This document shows positions 28,186 to 36,788 of a stretch of DNA of 64,000 bases, in pieces (position 1 is the first letter of the stretch; each line of letters opens with the position of its first letter). This DNA comes from Bradyrhizobiaceae bacterium. Lineage in GTDB: Bacteria > Pseudomonadota > Alphaproteobacteria > Rhizobiales > Xanthobacteraceae. Where the stretch lies: NCBI GenBank assembly GCA_947481685.1, contig CANKHA010000004.1, positions 87,268 to 151,267 of the forward strand. Reading direction: 5' to 3'. The position numbers and the translations under genes were made by a program. The notes below the pieces were generated by a model. The model saw only the letters and a list, made by a program, of their open reading frames with translations. It made no database searches and was not told the origin of the DNA.

Positions 28186-29310
28186 TCAGTGTTCCACGCA
28201 GATGTTTTTCAGCGCTGTCCATTGCGCGCTGTCGAGCAGCGGACGGCCGGAGCCAGGTTTCGCCAGGGACCGGATCGCGACGACGCGGGTGGCGGTCTCC
28301 GGATGATCGCGTAACAGGGAGGCCCCCTTGCCATGCAGGTCGTCGATGCGCGCGAGCAGAGCGCCCAGAGCTTCCGCATTGCCGCCGATCATGTTCATCA
28401 ACGCAACTCCATAAGCGTCGGACGCCGTTTCCGCATCGCGTGAATAGGATGACTGAAGCACCGTTTTCGCCGCCACCACAATAGCACCTCCGCCCACGAA
28501 ATCGCCAAACACCATGCCGAACAGGAACGACAGGCCCGCGGTCTCGAGCACCGACTTGACGCCGTCACGGCGGGCGACATGCCCGATCTCATGGGCGATG
28601 ACGCCGGCCAGTTCGTCCGGCGTCTCGGCTTTGGCGATCAGGCCTTCAAAGACGTAAATCTGTCCGCCGGGGAGCGCAATGGCATTGGCTTCCGCGCGTC
28701 GCAGGACTCCCGCGCGTAACGGCACGGGTAACGACGCTGCGGCCTCAAGCCGTCCGATTAGCAAGGAAAGCGCCGCCCGTCCCGCCTTTGCATTTTCCGC
28801 TTCGCCGCATTCCAGCGGCGTGTTGGCGGCGCGGGAGCGAAGCGAATTGCGCAACTGCGCATCCACTGCCTGACCCAGCTTGCGCTCGATCGCAAACGGC
28901 ATCAGCGGCGTCAGCCGTGTTGCGAGCGCGGGGAGGGCGAAGAGCGCCATTGCTCCGATTGACGCCACAGCAACGACAAGTAGCACTGCGACCTTCGTGC
29001 GTAAACGGTTTTGCACCGTCCCGGTGTGGTCGATGGTGAGCGCCATCTCGTCGATTGCAGTGGCAAAGGCGTGATCGCGAATCTCAAGCCGCGCCAGCGA
29101 GCCTCGGCGGCTCAGCCGCAGGATCTGATCGGGCGATTCCGCCTGGTCAAGCTCGCCATAAGGCCATTGTGCCAGTTGTTCGCCCTCGCGACTTCGGACG
29201 ACCAGGGTTGTAGCTTGCAGTTCGACAGTCACGTCCTGCCGGGCGCTGCTGTTGCCGTCAAAGAAGATGCCGGTGCCGGATGTCATTGCGTTCTCAAAAG
29301 CCTCCGACAT
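28186..29310 (-). CDS. M48 family membrane metalloprotease
   Basis: This 374-residue protein has the zincin motif HEIGH at residues 240-244, with AETASDAYGVALM supplying the third ligand region. An N-terminal soluble segment (residues 1-100) with DUF7092/PH-like strand pattern precedes one membrane helix (about 108-130), so the protease domain probably faces the periplasm. A role in membrane or envelope protein quality control, like BepA/HtpX relatives, is inferred. The start overlaps the DUF898 stop by 17 bases; an ATG at 29286 would avoid that. It is in an operon with DUF1499 downstream. Confidence 0.9.
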   Translation of the reverse strand: MSEAFENAMTSGTGIFFDGNSSARQDVTVELQATTLVVRSREGEQLAQWPYGELDQAESPDQILRLSRRGSLARLEIRDHAFATAIDEMALTIDHTGTVQNRLRTKVAVLLVVAVASIGAMALFALPALATRLTPLMPFAIERKLGQAVDAQLRNSLRSRAANTPLECGEAENAKAGRAALSLLIGRLEAAASLPVPLRAGVLRRAEANAIALPGGQIYVFEGLIAKAETPDELAGVIAHEIGHVARRDGVKSVLETAGLSFLFGMVFGDFVGGGAIVVAAKTVLQSSYSRDAETASDAYGVALMNMIGGNAEALGALLARIDDLHGKGASLLRDHPETATRVVAIRSLAKPGSGRPLLDSAQWTALKNICVEH

Positions 29311-30571
29311 TCAGGGCGTCGGCGAGACCTTCCCCCACCGACGACGCCGGGCGGCCCCCCGCCTTGACGTGGTCAAGCACAGCGATGCCGGAAATCTCCG
29401 CCGACTCCATGCCAACCCGCCAGAGCGTGAGTTTCACGGTTGCCTGATAGATGGTCGAGTAACCCAGCATCAGGATCATGTAACCGATCATGACGCTTGC
29501 TGCGCCGATCAGCTCATCGGCTTCCGTCAGATTGAACCTCACCTTCACCGCGTCGATGACGCCAAGCAGGATGCCTCCGGCGATGGCGCAGCCGGTGGCG
29601 AAGACCAGCCCGTAGAGGAGAAAGCGGAAATAGGCGCGATAGAGATGCCCAATACGCAGATGCGAAATCACGGTGAGATCGCCAAAACGAATGCCTGAAA
29701 TCCACCAGCGCAGGATCATTCCCTGGAAAGCCGGATAAAATGCCGCCGCCGCAACCGCCGACCAGGCCGCTGCGCCGATCAGGAAGATGATCGCGTTGAC
29801 GTATCCGGGATTGGTGGCTTCGATGCGTTCGGCCAGTCCGCTGCCACCCGCATTGACGGCTTCCGCCAGCGGCGGCCAGTCGATGGCATAGATCGCCGCG
29901 GCGATCCCGCCGAACTGAGGACCAACGGAGAACAGCCACAGCGGGAAGCCGCGCAGAAACAGCGCCAGCGCCGAGGCTTCAAAATGTCCGGTCAGGTTGC
30001 CGTAATGGGTGTGCCGCATCTTGAAGCGCTCGAGGCTTTTCTGCATCCAGGGATAAACGAGTCCGAGCGTCAGCGCGGTGAGCGTCCACCACATCAAGGC
30101 ATAGAGCGCAAAGACCGAGGCGGAGCCGGTCTGATAGAAACGTACGCTGCGAAAAACCGTGCGGCTCAGCCGGTAGCGGCGCGCACGATAGATCGCAAAT
30201 TGACCGAGCAGAGCCAGCAGGCCAAAGGCAATCGCGCCGGACAACTGGCCGATCAATCCGAGATCGAGCGCTGCGAGGAATAGCATAATGTTGATAGGCA
30301 GCAGGATCGCGATGGCGATCAGGAAGCCGATCAGAATTTCTGTTGCGGTGCCGGTATATTCGAGATGGTCGCCCGCGATCCCGGTATTGCCCCAGAGAAA
30401 ACGGCGGACGTCGGTCGCCAGCCAGAAGCGATAGATGCCCAGCGTAAGGATAAGCAGCAGCGCGCCGCGGCTGAGCAGGCGCCAATAGATCCCATCCTGG
30501 CCGAGGAACTGAACCTTGCCCGGGGCGGGAGCGGGATTCGCGACTGCCGCCACCGCCTCATACAAGCTCAT
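29294..30571 (-). CDS. DUF898 (YjgN-like) polytopic membrane protein
   Basis: This 425-residue protein has about eight to ten hydrophobic segments. The DUF898 signature region is visible early: YWRLLSRGALLLILTLGIYR then RRFLWGNTGIAGDHLEYTGT. The family is repeated in paired helical units and its function is unknown, possibly transport or anchoring of a protease. It is the first gene of the DUF898-M48-DUF1499 group, and its stop overlaps the M48 start. A LysR gene on the same strand lies upstream. Confidence 0.9.
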   Translation of the reverse strand: MSLYEAVAAVANPAPAPGKVQFLGQDGIYWRLLSRGALLLILTLGIYRFWLATDVRRFLWGNTGIAGDHLEYTGTATEILIGFLIAIAILLPINIMLFLAALDLGLIGQLSGAIAFGLLALLGQFAIYRARRYRLSRTVFRSVRFYQTGSASVFALYALMWWTLTALTLGLVYPWMQKSLERFKMRHTHYGNLTGHFEASALALFLRGFPLWLFSVGPQFGGIAAAIYAIDWPPLAEAVNAGGSGLAERIEATNPGYVNAIIFLIGAAAWSAVAAAAFYPAFQGMILRWWISGIRFGDLTVISHLRIGHLYRAYFRFLLYGLVFATGCAIAGGILLGVIDAVKVRFNLTEADELIGAASVMIGYMILMLGYSTIYQATVKLTLWRVGMESAEISGIAVLDHVKAGGRPASSVGEGLADALNVGGF

Positions 30572-30637
30572 GACGCCCTCCGCTCCTGCACCTCTCCGGG
30601 ATAAAGGCTGGCAGGCTTGGCGGCAATATCTTTCGGG

Positions 30638-31585
30638 TTAAGGCCGCAGATCGATGGCTTTCGTCGTTAAGCGCGGAGCGTTTTTGCCTTTGAGCCGCCT
30701 CGGTTCCTTGACGGCAACCGGTTTGGCGAGGTGCGGAGCCAGAATTTCGATCAGCGCATTCAGCTTGGGTGAACGCGCGCCCTTGCGCCAGACCAGCCAG
30801 GTGATCTCCTTGTTCACCTTGGCCGGCAGCGCATGGATGCTCAGCCGCTTCCGCTCCGGAAAGGAACTGACCACTATACGCGGCAACATCGAGATGCCCA
30901 TGCCGATCACGGCGCAGCCGAGCATGGCTTGATAGGACGACATCTCGATCATGCGTTCGGGCATTTCACCTTTCAGGGCGAACCATTCTTCCAGCCGCTT
31001 GCGATAGGGACACCCGTGTTCGAAGACGAGGACCGTGCGCGAGACCGCATCGCGCGGCGATTTCACCGGCGGATGATTTGCGGTAGTAACGATCACCATC
31101 TCTTCCTCATAGATCGCCAGCTTCTCGAACGGGCCGTCGGGAATGACGCCGGCAGTTAGCGCAGCGTCGATTTCACCGCGCAGAAGAAGGCCGGTCAGAT
31201 TGTAGGAATGCGCGGTGCGCAGTTCGAACTGCACGTCCGGATAGAGCCGGCAATATTCGCTCAGCGGCGCAGGCAAGCGCACCGATGCGGTGCTTTCCAT
31301 CGATCCAAGCCGGAACACTCCGCGGGGCCGCGTGTCATGCACGGATTCGCGCGCTTCGGTGGCGAGATCGAGCAAACGATCGGCGTAACCGAGCAGCACC
31401 TTGCCGGCGGGGGAGAGATGCAGCTTCTTGCCCGAGCGGATGAACAGCGCAACGCCGAGTTGCTCTTCCAGTTGCCGGATGCGGGTCGAGACGTTGGATT
31501 GAACGCGGTTGAGCTTCTCGGCTGCGCGGGTGATGCCGCCAGCCTGCACCACGGTGCGGAACACGGTCAGGTCGGACAGCTCCAT
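30638..31585 (-). CDS. LysR family transcriptional regulator
   Basis: This 315-residue regulator starts with a typical winged helix (DLTVFRTVVQAGGITRAAEK and NRVQSNVSTRIRQLEEQLG) followed by the periplasmic-binding-protein-like effector domain from about residue 90. A short Lys/Arg-rich tail (KEPRRLKGKNAPRLTTKAID) ends the protein. ATG 31585 is chosen over an in-frame ATG 13 codons upstream. It is divergent from the DUF1127 gene, whose promoter region it may control. The ligand is unknown. Confidence 0.93.
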   Translation of the reverse strand: MELSDLTVFRTVVQAGGITRAAEKLNRVQSNVSTRIRQLEEQLGVALFIRSGKKLHLSPAGKVLLGYADRLLDLATEARESVHDTRPRGVFRLGSMESTASVRLPAPLSEYCRLYPDVQFELRTAHSYNLTGLLLRGEIDAALTAGVIPDGPFEKLAIYEEEMVIVTTANHPPVKSPRDAVSRTVLVFEHGCPYRKRLEEWFALKGEMPERMIEMSSYQAMLGCAVIGMGISMLPRIVVSSFPERKRLSIHALPAKVNKEITWLVWRKGARSPKLNALIEILAPHLAKPVAVKEPRRLKGKNAPRLTTKAIDLRP

Positions 31586-31692
31586 CGTTCTCTCCAATCG
31601 TTCTCTAAAAGAGATTATAACCATCAGGATAATTCATTTTACGTGATAAGGAACCTGCCGTAAAGCTCTCCCAACACATGAAGGAGGGCGTT

Positions 31693-32022
31693 ATGCCCAG
31701 TCACGAAACTGAAGTTCCCATATTGCAATTCCGGCCGCGGACCCGCGCCGGCCAAGGTTTTCCGGCGCAGACGATCCGCCAGCAGGTCAATATCCTGCGC
31801 GCCGCCTATTTTCGCGACCTCTGGCGTCAGCTTGTGGCCTGGTATCAGGCCCGGGAAGCCGTGGCACAGCTGCGCTCCCTGGACGATGCCGCGCTGAAGG
31901 ATATCGGCCTGCACCGCAGCGGGATTGAAGCTGCTGTTTCGAAGGTGCCTGCGAAGCCCGTGCCCCTGCAGGCACAGGCTTTCCACGACAAGCCGCATTT
32001 GATACTGCAACGAGCTGGATGA
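31693..32022 (+). CDS. DUF1127 domain protein
   Basis: This 109-residue protein contains the DUF1127 motif, here RQLVAWYQAREAVAQLRSLD followed by AALKDIGLHRSGI near residues 45-80. DUF1127 proteins are small basic proteins, some of which bind RNA and affect phosphate, stress or biofilm regulation. The ATG has a strong AAGGAGGG site at a suitable distance. Its stop overlaps the next gene's ATG (ATGA), so the extensin-like protein is probably translated by coupling. It is divergent from the LysR gene. Confidence 0.88.
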   Translation: MPSHETEVPILQFRPRTRAGQGFPAQTIRQQVNILRAAYFRDLWRQLVAWYQAREAVAQLRSLDDAALKDIGLHRSGIEAAVSKVPAKPVPLQAQAFHDKPHLILQRAG

Positions 32023-32873
32023 GATGGTTCTGCATCGTTGCAATGCTTTCGGTTTGGGCTGGCGGGGCGATAGCGGAAACGATTCCGCTGCCGCGTCCTC
32101 GCCCGCCTGAAATTGGCGGCCCCGCTGCGCCTGACGAACCCGAGCCGGCCGCGGATAACAAGAAATCCGAACCGCCGCCGCTCTCGGCATGCTTCGTTCG
32201 CCTGAAAGAGCTCGCCGTCATCAAGCAATTGCCCAACATCAATCAGGCTGGCGGATGCATTGCCGGCGACGTGGTGCAGCTCGAAGCCGTGATCATGCCC
32301 GACAACAGCAAGGTCGCGATTGAGCCCGCTGAGACGGCCCGCTGCGAAATGGCGGCTGCCGTGGCCGACTGGATTCGTGACGAGCTTGCGGCGGCAGTTG
32401 CCGCCAAGCTCGGTTCGCCGCTGCGCGCGGTGGAGAATTACGATTCCTTTACCTGCCGCGGGCGCAACAACATCGCGGGCGCCTTGCTGAGCGAGCATGG
32501 CAAAGCCAATGCGCTCGATATCCGGTCGTTCAAGCTGGTGAACGGGACCTCGGCGCAGCCCACCGACCCGAATGTCATGAAGGAATTCCGCGACGGCATG
32601 CGCAAGAGCGCCTGTGAGCGGTTCAAGACTGTGCTCGGTCCCGGATCCGACGGCTATCACGAGGATCATATCCACGTCGATCTGGCGGAGCGGCGCAATG
32701 ACTATCGCATTTGCCAGTGGGAAGTGCGGCAGCCGATCTACCGCGTGCTGCCGTCGCCGCACATCGTCAGCGAGACGGCGCCGTCGCATGTGGCGCCCGC
32801 AAGTCTGCCGGTTTCGCCGGTGGTTGCCGTGGTGGAAGAAAAATCGCGCCGGGCGCCGCCACGCAGGCTTTGA
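32019..32873 (+). CDS. Extensin-like C-terminal family protein (secreted)
   Basis: This 284-residue exported protein has a signal peptide (CIVAMLSVWAGGAIAE) and a Pro-rich linker (TIPLPRPRPPEIGG). The main domain is the extensin-like C-terminal type, with RGRNNIAGALLSEHGKANAL then DIRSF, and the metal-type motif GYHEDHIHVDL. The fold resembles D-Ala-D-Ala metallopeptidases (M15-like), so a peptidoglycan role is plausible. It is coupled to the DUF1127 gene by an ATGA overlap. The next gene follows on the same strand. Confidence 0.88.
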   Translation: MRWFCIVAMLSVWAGGAIAETIPLPRPRPPEIGGPAAPDEPEPAADNKKSEPPPLSACFVRLKELAVIKQLPNINQAGGCIAGDVVQLEAVIMPDNSKVAIEPAETARCEMAAAVADWIRDELAAAVAAKLGSPLRAVENYDSFTCRGRNNIAGALLSEHGKANALDIRSFKLVNGTSAQPTDPNVMKEFRDGMRKSACERFKTVLGPGSDGYHEDHIHVDLAERRNDYRICQWEVRQPIYRVLPSPHIVSETAPSHVAPASLPVSPVVAVVEEKSRRAPPRRL

Positions 32874-32926
32874 CCCGCACCGCCAGTGCGCCCACAATGC
32901 GCGGGCATTCAGCGAAGGATTATTCC

Positions 32927-34309
32927 GTGCTCAGCAATCTCGCCGCCCGCGACATCGAAACCGTCGTTCATCCCTATACCAACCTCGCCACCCTGCGGGA
33001 CGTCGGCCCGCTGGTGATCGAGCGGGGCCAGGGCATCTGGCTCTACGACAATGAGGGCAAGCCTTACATGGACAGCATGGCCGGGCTGTGGTGCACGGCG
33101 CTCGGTTACGGAAACGAGGAACTGGTCGAGGCCGCAAGCGCCCAGATGCGCAAGCTGTCCTTCGGTCATCTGTTTGCCTTCAAGAGTCACGACCCGGCGA
33201 TTGAGCTTGCCGAAAAACTGAAAGAGATCGCGCCGCTGCCGGTCTCCAAGGTTTTCTTCTGTGCCTCGGGTTCGGAAGCCAACGACACCCAGGTCAAGCT
33301 GGTGCGTTACATGAACAATGCGCTCGGGCGGCCGAAGAAAAAGAAATTCATCGCGCGGCAAAAGGCCTATCACGGCGTTACGGTTGCCAGCGCCTCGCTC
33401 AGCGGGTTGCCGCACAATCACATGGACTTCGATCTCCCACTCGAAGGTTTCCTGCACACCACCTGTCCGCATCACTATCGCTTCGCGCAGGACGGCGAGA
33501 GTGAGGAAGCCTTTGCGACCCGGCTGGCTGCCGATCTCGAACAGATGATTGAGCGCGAAGGTCCGGAAACAATCGCCGCCTTTATCGCCGAGCCGCTGAT
33601 GGGGGCGGGCGGCGTGATCGTTCCGCCGAAAACCTACTTCGAGAAAATTTCGCAGGTTTGCGCCAAGCATGACATCTACATGATCTCCGACGAAGTGATC
33701 TGCGGTTTCGGCCGGCTGGGCACGGCGTTCGGAATGCAGGCGTTGGGTTTCAAGGCTGACAGCATGTCGATGGCCAAGGCGCTGTCCTCGGCCTACCTGC
33801 CGATCGCGGCGGTTACGGTGCCGGAAAAGATGTATGGCGCACTGGTGGATCAGAGCAAAAAACTTGGCACCTTCGGCCACGGCTTCACCTATGGCGGTCA
33901 TCCGGTCTCGGCAGCGGTGGCGCTGAAGACTCTTGAGATTTATGCGCGCGATCGGATCTTCGAGCAGGTTGCGAAAAAGGCGCCGCATTTCCAGGCGCGG
34001 TTACACAAGCTCGCCGATCATCCGATGGTGGGCGAGGCTCGCGGCATGGGGCTGGTGGGCGGCGTCGAACTTGTCGCGGACAACAAGACCAAGCAGAACT
34101 TCGATCCGAAGCGCGGCGTCGGCGTGCGCGCGGTTGGTTTTGCGCAGGAGGAAGGCATCATTTCGCGGGCACTCGGCGGCGATACGGTTTCGATCTGCCC
34201 GCCGCTGGTCATCACCGAAAGCGAGATCGATGAGATGTTCGACCGGATTGGCCGCGCGCTTGATCGCACGCATGACTGGGCGCGCACCGAAGGCTTGATG
34301 GCCGGATAA
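32927..34309 (+). CDS. Class III (PLP-dependent) aminotransferase
   Basis: This 460-residue transaminase of the omega-amino-acid:pyruvate type carries FGHLFAFKSHDPAIELAEKL, an active-site Asp in YMISDEVICGFGRLGTAFGM, and the PLP-binding Lys in MSMAKALSSAYLPIAAV. Its substrate may be a beta- or omega-amino acid or diamine. The GTG at 32927 is chosen because AGCGAAGGAT precedes it and homologues begin with a similar LxNLAARD sequence. An ATG at 32897 is possible. The longer frame from 32711 overlaps the upstream gene. Confidence 0.9.
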   Translation: MLSNLAARDIETVVHPYTNLATLRDVGPLVIERGQGIWLYDNEGKPYMDSMAGLWCTALGYGNEELVEAASAQMRKLSFGHLFAFKSHDPAIELAEKLKEIAPLPVSKVFFCASGSEANDTQVKLVRYMNNALGRPKKKKFIARQKAYHGVTVASASLSGLPHNHMDFDLPLEGFLHTTCPHHYRFAQDGESEEAFATRLAADLEQMIEREGPETIAAFIAEPLMGAGGVIVPPKTYFEKISQVCAKHDIYMISDEVICGFGRLGTAFGMQALGFKADSMSMAKALSSAYLPIAAVTVPEKMYGALVDQSKKLGTFGHGFTYGGHPVSAAVALKTLEIYARDRIFEQVAKKAPHFQARLHKLADHPMVGEARGMGLVGGVELVADNKTKQNFDPKRGVGVRAVGFAQEEGIISRALGGDTVSICPPLVITESEIDEMFDRIGRALDRTHDWARTEGLMAG

Positions 34310-34374
34310 CCGCCTTAATTGCGGTTCTCTGCTTCGCAACGCTCTCTTTATCTCGCCGCGCTACCAATCGGATC

Positions 34375-35325
34375 ATGAACTCGCAGCCTTCCGGAGATTC
34401 CAGCAACGTCGTGCCGATCCCGCTGGAAAAGCGGAGGATGACGCGCCGTCGCTTTTTGGCGAGCGGGCTCGGCATTGCCACAGCCACGGGCGGCGCCACC
34501 GGCGGTTATTCTTATTTTGAAGCGAGCCAGCGGCTTGTGGTGACGCCCTATCGGATCGTTTCACCGCGCTGGACCGCGGGCCGGAAACTGAGCATCACTG
34601 TGATTGCCGATCTGCATGCCGGCGGTCCCAACATGGGTGTGGAGAGGATCCGCACCATCGTCGATACCGCCAACGGACTGAATGCCGATATCGTCGTTCT
34701 GCTCGGCGATTATTTCGCCACCCATCGCTTTGTGCATCCGGTCGTGCCGCCTGCGGTGTGGGCCGCGGAATTGAAGCGGCTGCATGCGCCGTTCGGCGTC
34801 TGGGCTATCCTTGGCAATCACGACTGGTGGTTTGATGTCGCTGGCACGCGCAAGGCCCTGAAGGATGTCGGCATACCGCTCCTCGAAAATCAGGCGGTGC
34901 CGCTGGGTGAAGCGGGCAACCGTTTCTGGATCGCCGGCCTGGGCGATCAGATCGCGCACCAGCTCAGTCACGGCCAATTCCGCGGCGAGGATGATCTCCC
35001 CGGCACGCTGGCCCAAATTCGCACCGGCGATCCCGTGATCCTGCTTGCGCACGAACCGGATATCTTTCCCAAGGTACCGGACACTGTTGCGCTCACGCTC
35101 GCCGGGCATACCCATGGCGGACAGATCAGGATCCCGTTTATCTGGCCGTCGTTCGTGCCGTCGGCCTATGGCGCGCGCTATGCCTATGGCCACATTGTTG
35201 AAGACCATCGCCAGATGATCGTGTCAGGTGGGCTTGGGACCAGCTTCGTGCCGCTGCGGCTCGGCGTGCCGCCCGAGATCGTGCATGTGGAAATACGCGG
35301 TCCAAATGCAAACGGCGGGAGTTAA
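34375..35325 (+). CDS. Tat-exported metallophosphoesterase (YkuE-like)
   Basis: This 316-residue calcineurin-like phosphoesterase has a twin-arginine signal (RRMTRRRFLASGLG then IATATGGATGG). Metal-site motifs are VIADLHAGGP, VVLLGDYFATH, ILGNHDWWFDV, HEPDIF and LAGHTHGGQIRIP. The set matches YkuE-type phosphoesterases that act outside the cytoplasm, possibly on phospholipid or lipid A-type phosphates. A 10-bp perfect hairpin follows the last codons. It converges on the L,D-transpeptidase gene. Confidence 0.9.
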   Translation: MNSQPSGDSSNVVPIPLEKRRMTRRRFLASGLGIATATGGATGGYSYFEASQRLVVTPYRIVSPRWTAGRKLSITVIADLHAGGPNMGVERIRTIVDTANGLNADIVVLLGDYFATHRFVHPVVPPAVWAAELKRLHAPFGVWAILGNHDWWFDVAGTRKALKDVGIPLLENQAVPLGEAGNRFWIAGLGDQIAHQLSHGQFRGEDDLPGTLAQIRTGDPVILLAHEPDIFPKVPDTVALTLAGHTHGGQIRIPFIWPSFVPSAYGARYAYGHIVEDHRQMIVSGGLGTSFVPLRLGVPPEIVHVEIRGPNANGGS

Positions 35326-35336
35326 ATCCCGCCGTT
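35311..35336. terminator. Hairpin at the end of the phosphoesterase gene
   Basis: AACGGCGGGA (35311-35320) pairs perfectly with TCCCGCCGTT (35327-35336) around a 6-base loop that includes the stop codon. No U-run follows, so this may be a Rho-assisted or stabilising hairpin between convergent genes. Confidence 0.5.
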
Positions 35337-35364
35337 GTAACGTTAGCCGCTGTTGAAGCGACTG

Positions 35365-36030
35365 TTAGTCCCCCCCGAAAATGTTGGCCATCTGCTGCGG
35401 ATTCGTGGGCGAGTCACCCTGCTTGGGCGCAAGCACAACCGCCATCGAGCCAATCTTGACGCGGTTGTAGAGGTCAATCGCATCCTCATTGGTCATGCGG
35501 ATGCAGCCGGATGAAATGGCGCTGCCGATATATTCCGGCTGGTTGGTGCCGTGAATGCGATAGAGCGTGTCACGGCCGTTGTCGAACAGATACAGGGCGC
35601 GGGCTCCCATGGGATTATGCGGGCCGGGGCCGACAAAGCTCGGCACGTCCAGGCGCTTCTTGATGTCCGCGGTGGGTGTCCAGGTAGGCCATTCCATTTT
35701 GCTGCCGATCTTGGCAACGCCGGACCAGGACAGCGCTTCTTCGCCCACGGTCACGCCGTAGCGGATCGCCTGGCCTTCCGGCAGCACGAAATAGAGGAAG
35801 CGGGCATCGGAATCGACCACGACCGTGCCGGGCGCTTCCTTGCGGTGATAGGTGACGATATGGCGCTTGTAGAACTCAGGAATGGAGGCTTGCGCATAGG
35901 GTGCGTTGGCCAGCAGCTTCTTGTCGCGCGCGTTGAATTGGGTCTCAGCGACCGGCGACAGCGTTGATGACTGCATACAGCCACCAAGTGCCAAGCCAAG
36001 AAAAAGAACCGCTAGCCCCCGACCCGCCAT
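35365..36030 (-). CDS. L,D-transpeptidase (YkuD-type lipoprotein)
   Basis: This 221-residue envelope protein has a lipoprotein signal with lipobox LGGC (MAGRGLAVLFLGLALGGC). The YkuD domain ends with the catalytic His/Cys pattern IHGTNQPEYIGSAISSGCIR, where SSGCIRM is the active-site Cys. It forms 3-3 peptidoglycan cross-links or attaches proteins to peptidoglycan. Such enzymes are abundant in Rhizobiales. It converges on the phosphoesterase gene and is divergent from the region upstream of corA. Confidence 0.95.
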   Translation of the reverse strand: MAGRGLAVLFLGLALGGCMQSSTLSPVAETQFNARDKKLLANAPYAQASIPEFYKRHIVTYHRKEAPGTVVVDSDARFLYFVLPEGQAIRYGVTVGEEALSWSGVAKIGSKMEWPTWTPTADIKKRLDVPSFVGPGPHNPMGARALYLFDNGRDTLYRIHGTNQPEYIGSAISSGCIRMTNEDAIDLYNRVKIGSMAVVLAPKQGDSPTNPQQMANIFGGD

Positions 36031-36402
36031 AATTCCCGCCGTCCATTCCAGCCACGATGTGTTTTTCTCGACTCATATCTTAACCAAGAAAACCGCGAAT
36101 CTCCTAGGTCTCTCAGGCCTTGCTCCCCATTGTCCTGTGCAGCTGTTTCTCGAAAGACGCACCCTCCGAAGGGTTCGGTAGCGGATTTCCGCCGCAATGC
36201 CTGCTTTGGAGGCGAGGGAGCCAAGCTTTCAGCAGCATGCCATGGCAATCGTTAAGACTTCGTACACCATCTTAATATTTACAATCATTGAAGAAATTCG
36301 GCCATTACGCTGGCTGAAAATGTCACTCAAAGGCGCGGTTTGGCGCCCATTTCGGCCCCCTTCGGATGAGAGGGTACGGATGTCATTGAAGGGGACAAGA
36401 AA
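36031..36402. other. Region without a convincing gene
   Basis: These 372 bases lie between the divergent L,D-transpeptidase and the frameshifted small ORF. Only short open frames are present, with weak codon pattern (for example 36197-36406), and none has a good ribosome site plus sensible composition. The promoter of the transpeptidase gene is probably within the first 80 bases. No hairpin repeat was noticed. Confidence 0.5.
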
Positions 36403-36605
36403 ATGAGCGAGCGAAACGCACCAACGGGCCAGACCGGAAGCCAGCGACATCAGCAGCGAACGCGGTCTCGATCGTCAGTATCGAAAGATCGGAATTTCCG
36501 CCGTGGCAGCGGCTCTGCCTTACAGCGGCAGGTCCAAAAGCGCGCCTAACGGGTCGGGGCAGTCGGAAGACGCTCTCCGCCGTAAGCGCTCGGTGCTCGC
36601 GCTCT
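36403..36605 (+). pseudogene. Small ORF apparently broken by a frameshift
   Basis: ATG 36403 has AAGGGGAC upstream at a suitable distance and begins MSERNAPTG. From about 36429 a second frame, open from 36407 to the TAA at 36603-36605, reads RPEASDISSERGLDRQYRKI and then GISAVAAALPYSG. This is a much more protein-like sequence but it has no start codon. Removing one base of the GGG at 36426-36428 joins the two into one 67-residue frame. It could be a recent frameshift, a sequencing error or a chance reading. The middle part resembles small conserved Rhizobiales proteins, which I recall only loosely. Confidence 0.55.
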
Positions 36606-36788
36606 AAAGCCTCCTGCTATCCCCCGTTTGCCACAACCGGCATTTGCCGGCTGCAATCAGGCGTTTCTTTCCCCCGCCGGATTAACTGCAAGCTGTTTAT
36701 GACCTTGCGGGAATCGTGCGCGCGGAGCCATGACTGACTCGCGCGGATGCGTGAGGTGGCCGGTAGGCGACGGCCAGGCGTACGGGGA

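Noticed and set aside
32711..32926. N-terminal extension of the aminotransferase frame
   Set aside because: It overlaps the extensin-like coding sequence and is Ala/Arg/Gly-rich without family similarity.
36197..36406. 69-residue rightward frame upstream of the frameshifted ORF
   Set aside because: The sequence is disordered with no clear ribosome site and it ends at the start of the better-supported small ORF.
36606..36788. Magnesium riboswitch upstream of corA
   Set aside because: No M-box-like conserved helices were recognised by eye in this short leader.
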